Below are positions 5,054 through 6,186 of a DNA stretch of 6,186 bases, piece after piece. Numbering within the stretch: position 1 is the first letter of the stretch; the number at the start of each line of letters is the position of its first letter. This DNA comes from Balneolaceae bacterium (GTDB lineage Bacteria; Bacteroidota; Rhodothermia; Balneolales; Balneolaceae). Location of the stretch: assembly GCA_007129085.1 (NCBI GenBank), contig SKWF01000220.1:1-6186 (forward strand). Reading direction: 5' to 3'. Position numbers and translations under genes: made by a program. A model generated the notes under the pieces. It made no database searches and was not told where the DNA came from. It worked only from the letters and a program-made list of their open reading frames with translations.

Positions 5054-5686
5054 ATGGAAAATCCCAAAGTAGAACGGACAGTAAACTATTACGACTCCCT
5101 CTCACAAAAATACGATAGTTCTTACAGTGCATATTTAAAACATACCCACGAAAAATTATCAGAGCGGGTTAAAATTCCGGCAGGTGCATCCGTACTGGAC
5201 GTAAGTGCAGGTACCGGTATTTTGGGAGCGAAAATCCTGGAGAAATTTTCACCGGCGATGCTTGTGCTGAACGATCCATCAGAAGGGATGCTGCAGATCG
5301 CCCGCCAGCGCCTGGAAAATATCAAAAATGTAACTTTTACCGACCACCTCGCAGAAGAGCTCCGGTTTGATGACAACTCCTTCGACACTCTAATCTGTCT
5401 CAACTCCTTTCACTATTACACCGATCATCAAGCCGTACTCTCCCAATTCAGCCGGATTCTAAAACCGGGTGGCACTCTTTACCTGCAGGATTGGAACCTT
5501 GAAGGGTGGTTCCGGCTGCCTAATTTTATTGTTTCAACTTTCTCCCCCGAAAACATCAACACAGAGGCAGCCAAAAACATCAGCCTGATGCTAAAAAATT
5601 ACGGGCTACAAGAGCAGAGGTTAGATCGGTGGGCCTTTCGGTTTTGGAAATTCTTTTATGTTGAGGCTATTCTTAATATGGACTAA
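5054..5686 (+). CDS. Class I SAM-dependent methyltransferase (Methyltransf_11-like)
   Basis: A 210-residue soluble Rossmann-fold methyltransferase that would move a methyl group from S-adenosylmethionine to an unknown acceptor. Seen in order: N-terminal Y-Y-D-S-L-S-Q-K-Y-D (12-21), motif I V-L-D-V-S-A-G-T-G-I-L-G (47-58), motif II-like L-V-L-N-D-P-S-E-G-M-L with acidic Asp74, the LAEELRFDDNSFDTLICLNSFHYY block (99-122, motifs post-II to IV), and L-K-P-G-G (136-140). Motif I has Ser in place of the first Gly of D-x-G-x-G-x-G. The C-terminal cap (about 150-210) is aromatic and probably sets the substrate; I do not recognise a specific subfamily. I chose ATG 5054; GTG 5033 would add seven residues and has no ribosome binding site. 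The gene is divergent from the CHRD gene, and its stop codon overlaps that of the convergent PqqD-like gene. Confidence 0.88.
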   Translation: MENPKVERTVNYYDSLSQKYDSSYSAYLKHTHEKLSERVKIPAGASVLDVSAGTGILGAKILEKFSPAMLVLNDPSEGMLQIARQRLENIKNVTFTDHLAEELRFDDNSFDTLICLNSFHYYTDHQAVLSQFSRILKPGGTLYLQDWNLEGWFRLPNFIVSTFSPENINTEAAKNISLMLKNYGLQEQRLDRWAFRFWKFFYVEAILNMD

Positions 5687-5961
5687 TGTACTTCTTGTAC
5701 CAATCCCTTTTCCCGCATTTTAGGTAGAAACTTTATTACATCCTTGCGACACTGCTCTAACGATACATCAAACTCTTCCGTCAATAAATCACAAAGTTCT
5801 TCTACTGTTTTAGGCTCTTCCAGCAGTTTCCAAACCTCTGTAGCCACATCGTTTAAACCGTAATATTTCCCCGCTTCTGCATCAAACATGACCAGTTCAT
5901 CAGCTACGGCAGATGTCATAGGCTGATCAGACCGCTGCATGCAGGTTTTAAGATTTATCAT
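5683..5961 (-). CDS. PqqD-family small protein (RiPP recognition element-like)
   Basis: A 92-residue protein of the PqqD family (PF05402). The characteristic core is present: D-E-L-V-M-F-D-A-E-A-G-K-Y-Y-G-L-N-D-V-A-T-E-V-W at 21-44 (beta hairpin and first helix), E-E-P-K-T-V-E-E-L at 48-56, then the winged-helix part to residue 89. In PQQ and lasso-peptide pathways such proteins bind the leader of a precursor peptide and present it to the modifying enzyme. The hydrophobic hairpin also resembles the B1 partner of lasso-peptide clusters. No precursor peptide, B2 protease, asparagine-synthetase-like cyclase or radical SAM enzyme is visible, so the partner is unknown. ATG 5961 is the only start after the upstream in-frame stop; no good Shine-Dalgarno site is present. 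Its stop (5683-5685) overlaps the methyltransferase stop by 4 nt, tail to tail. A plus-strand reading frame begins about 150 bp upstream. Confidence 0.88.
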   Translation of the reverse strand: MINLKTCMQRSDQPMTSAVADELVMFDAEAGKYYGLNDVATEVWKLLEEPKTVEELCDLLTEEFDVSLEQCRKDVIKFLPKMREKGLVQEVH

Positions 5962-6107
5962 ACCACTTACACCGAGTTTTATATTTATTTAAACCGATTT
6001 TCTAAAATACAAAAGCCTGTTTGTTTTCACATCATACTTCGTTGGGCTGACTCAAATTTTATCCTAAATTAGAGCTCAATAGTTTTTAACCGAACATATT
6101 AGTTGCT
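5962..6107. other. AT-rich intergenic region upstream of the PqqD-like gene
   Basis: I searched both strands for a small precursor peptide, RNA gene or repeat. Only reading frames shorter than about 15 codons are present on the minus strand. Loose -7-like matches (for example TATTTTAG on the minus strand near 6004-6011) lack a -33 partner. It is probably a divergent promoter region, but I can define no site. Confidence 0.4.
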
Positions 6108-6186
6108 ATGGCCTCAATAAGGCACCAGGGTAACCACTCATTTTTAGACAATATACTACTGAGCTGTCTGCATCAAGACTCAGACC
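6108..6186 (+). CDS. Possible start of an unknown plus-strand gene (cut by window end)
   Basis: From ATG 6108 the frame stays open for 26 codons to the right edge (M-A-S-I-R-H-Q-G-N-H and on). The in-frame upstream stop is at 6087-6089, so this is the first possible start; no Shine-Dalgarno site or clear promoter precedes it. The last visible part has an N-x-L-L-x-x-L pattern that opens many Crp/Fnr-type regulators, but this is far too short for a call. It may equally be a chance open frame. Confidence 0.3.
   Translation, partial: MASIRHQGNHSFLDNILLSCLHQDSD

Noticed and set aside
5122..5403. A 93-codon minus-strand frame opposite the methyltransferase
   Set aside because: It is the antisense of the SAM-binding core and has no independent support.
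5962..6186. A lasso or other RiPP precursor gene upstream of the PqqD-like gene
   Set aside because: The complete minus-strand frames found here end after fewer than about 15 codons, and the plus-strand frame at 6108 shows no leader/core pattern.
1..6186. tRNA, rRNA, CRISPR, riboswitch, insertion sequence or attachment site
   Set aside because: I saw no cloverleaf, regular spaced repeats, transposase motifs, or flanking direct repeats on reading both strands.

Overview
The window looks like chromosomal sequence from a member of the Bacteroidota or the related Balneolota/Rhodothermota. Three things suggest this. Several upstream regions carry matches to the -33 TTTG / -7 TAnnTTTG promoter of those phyla. 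Shine-Dalgarno sites are mostly weak or absent. The protein families also fit: a lipoprotein amidase with a GHGGTA...YR signature, a small PqqD-like protein, and a CxC-type ArsR. This is inference; no marker gene is present to fix the taxon.

Left part (1-3298): the minus strand carries the start of a lipoprotein N-acetylmuramoyl-L-alanine amidase (cut by the window edge), a DUF779 protein, and an AldB/AcoD/ExaC-type aldehyde dehydrogenase. An AraC-family regulator is divergent from the dehydrogenase. The ~170 bp gap between them is rich in palindromes and probably controls both genes. Dehydrogenase, DUF779 protein and regulator read as one aldehyde-response module. A terminator-like hairpin lies between dehydrogenase and DUF779 gene.

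Middle part (3299-4518): an ArsR/SmtB-type repressor with a Cys-x-Cys sensor motif is divergent from a TRIC-type (UPF0126/YicG-like) membrane channel. A good promoter and an overlapping inverted-repeat operator sit directly in front of the repressor. No arsenic or metal resistance gene is visible.

Right part (4519-6186): a secreted single-domain CHRD protein on the minus strand ends 1 nt from the TRIC gene. It is divergent from a class I SAM-dependent methyltransferase, whose stop codon overlaps that of a convergent PqqD-like gene, which probably encodes a RiPP recognition element. The last ~225 bp hold an AT-rich intergenic stretch and perhaps the first 26 codons of a plus-strand gene.

I see no tRNA, rRNA, CRISPR, insertion sequence or long repeat. 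Most of the window is ordinary, compact chromosomal sequence. The most interesting points are the DUF779/aldehyde dehydrogenase pairing, the orphan PqqD-like gene, and the palindrome-rich control regions.
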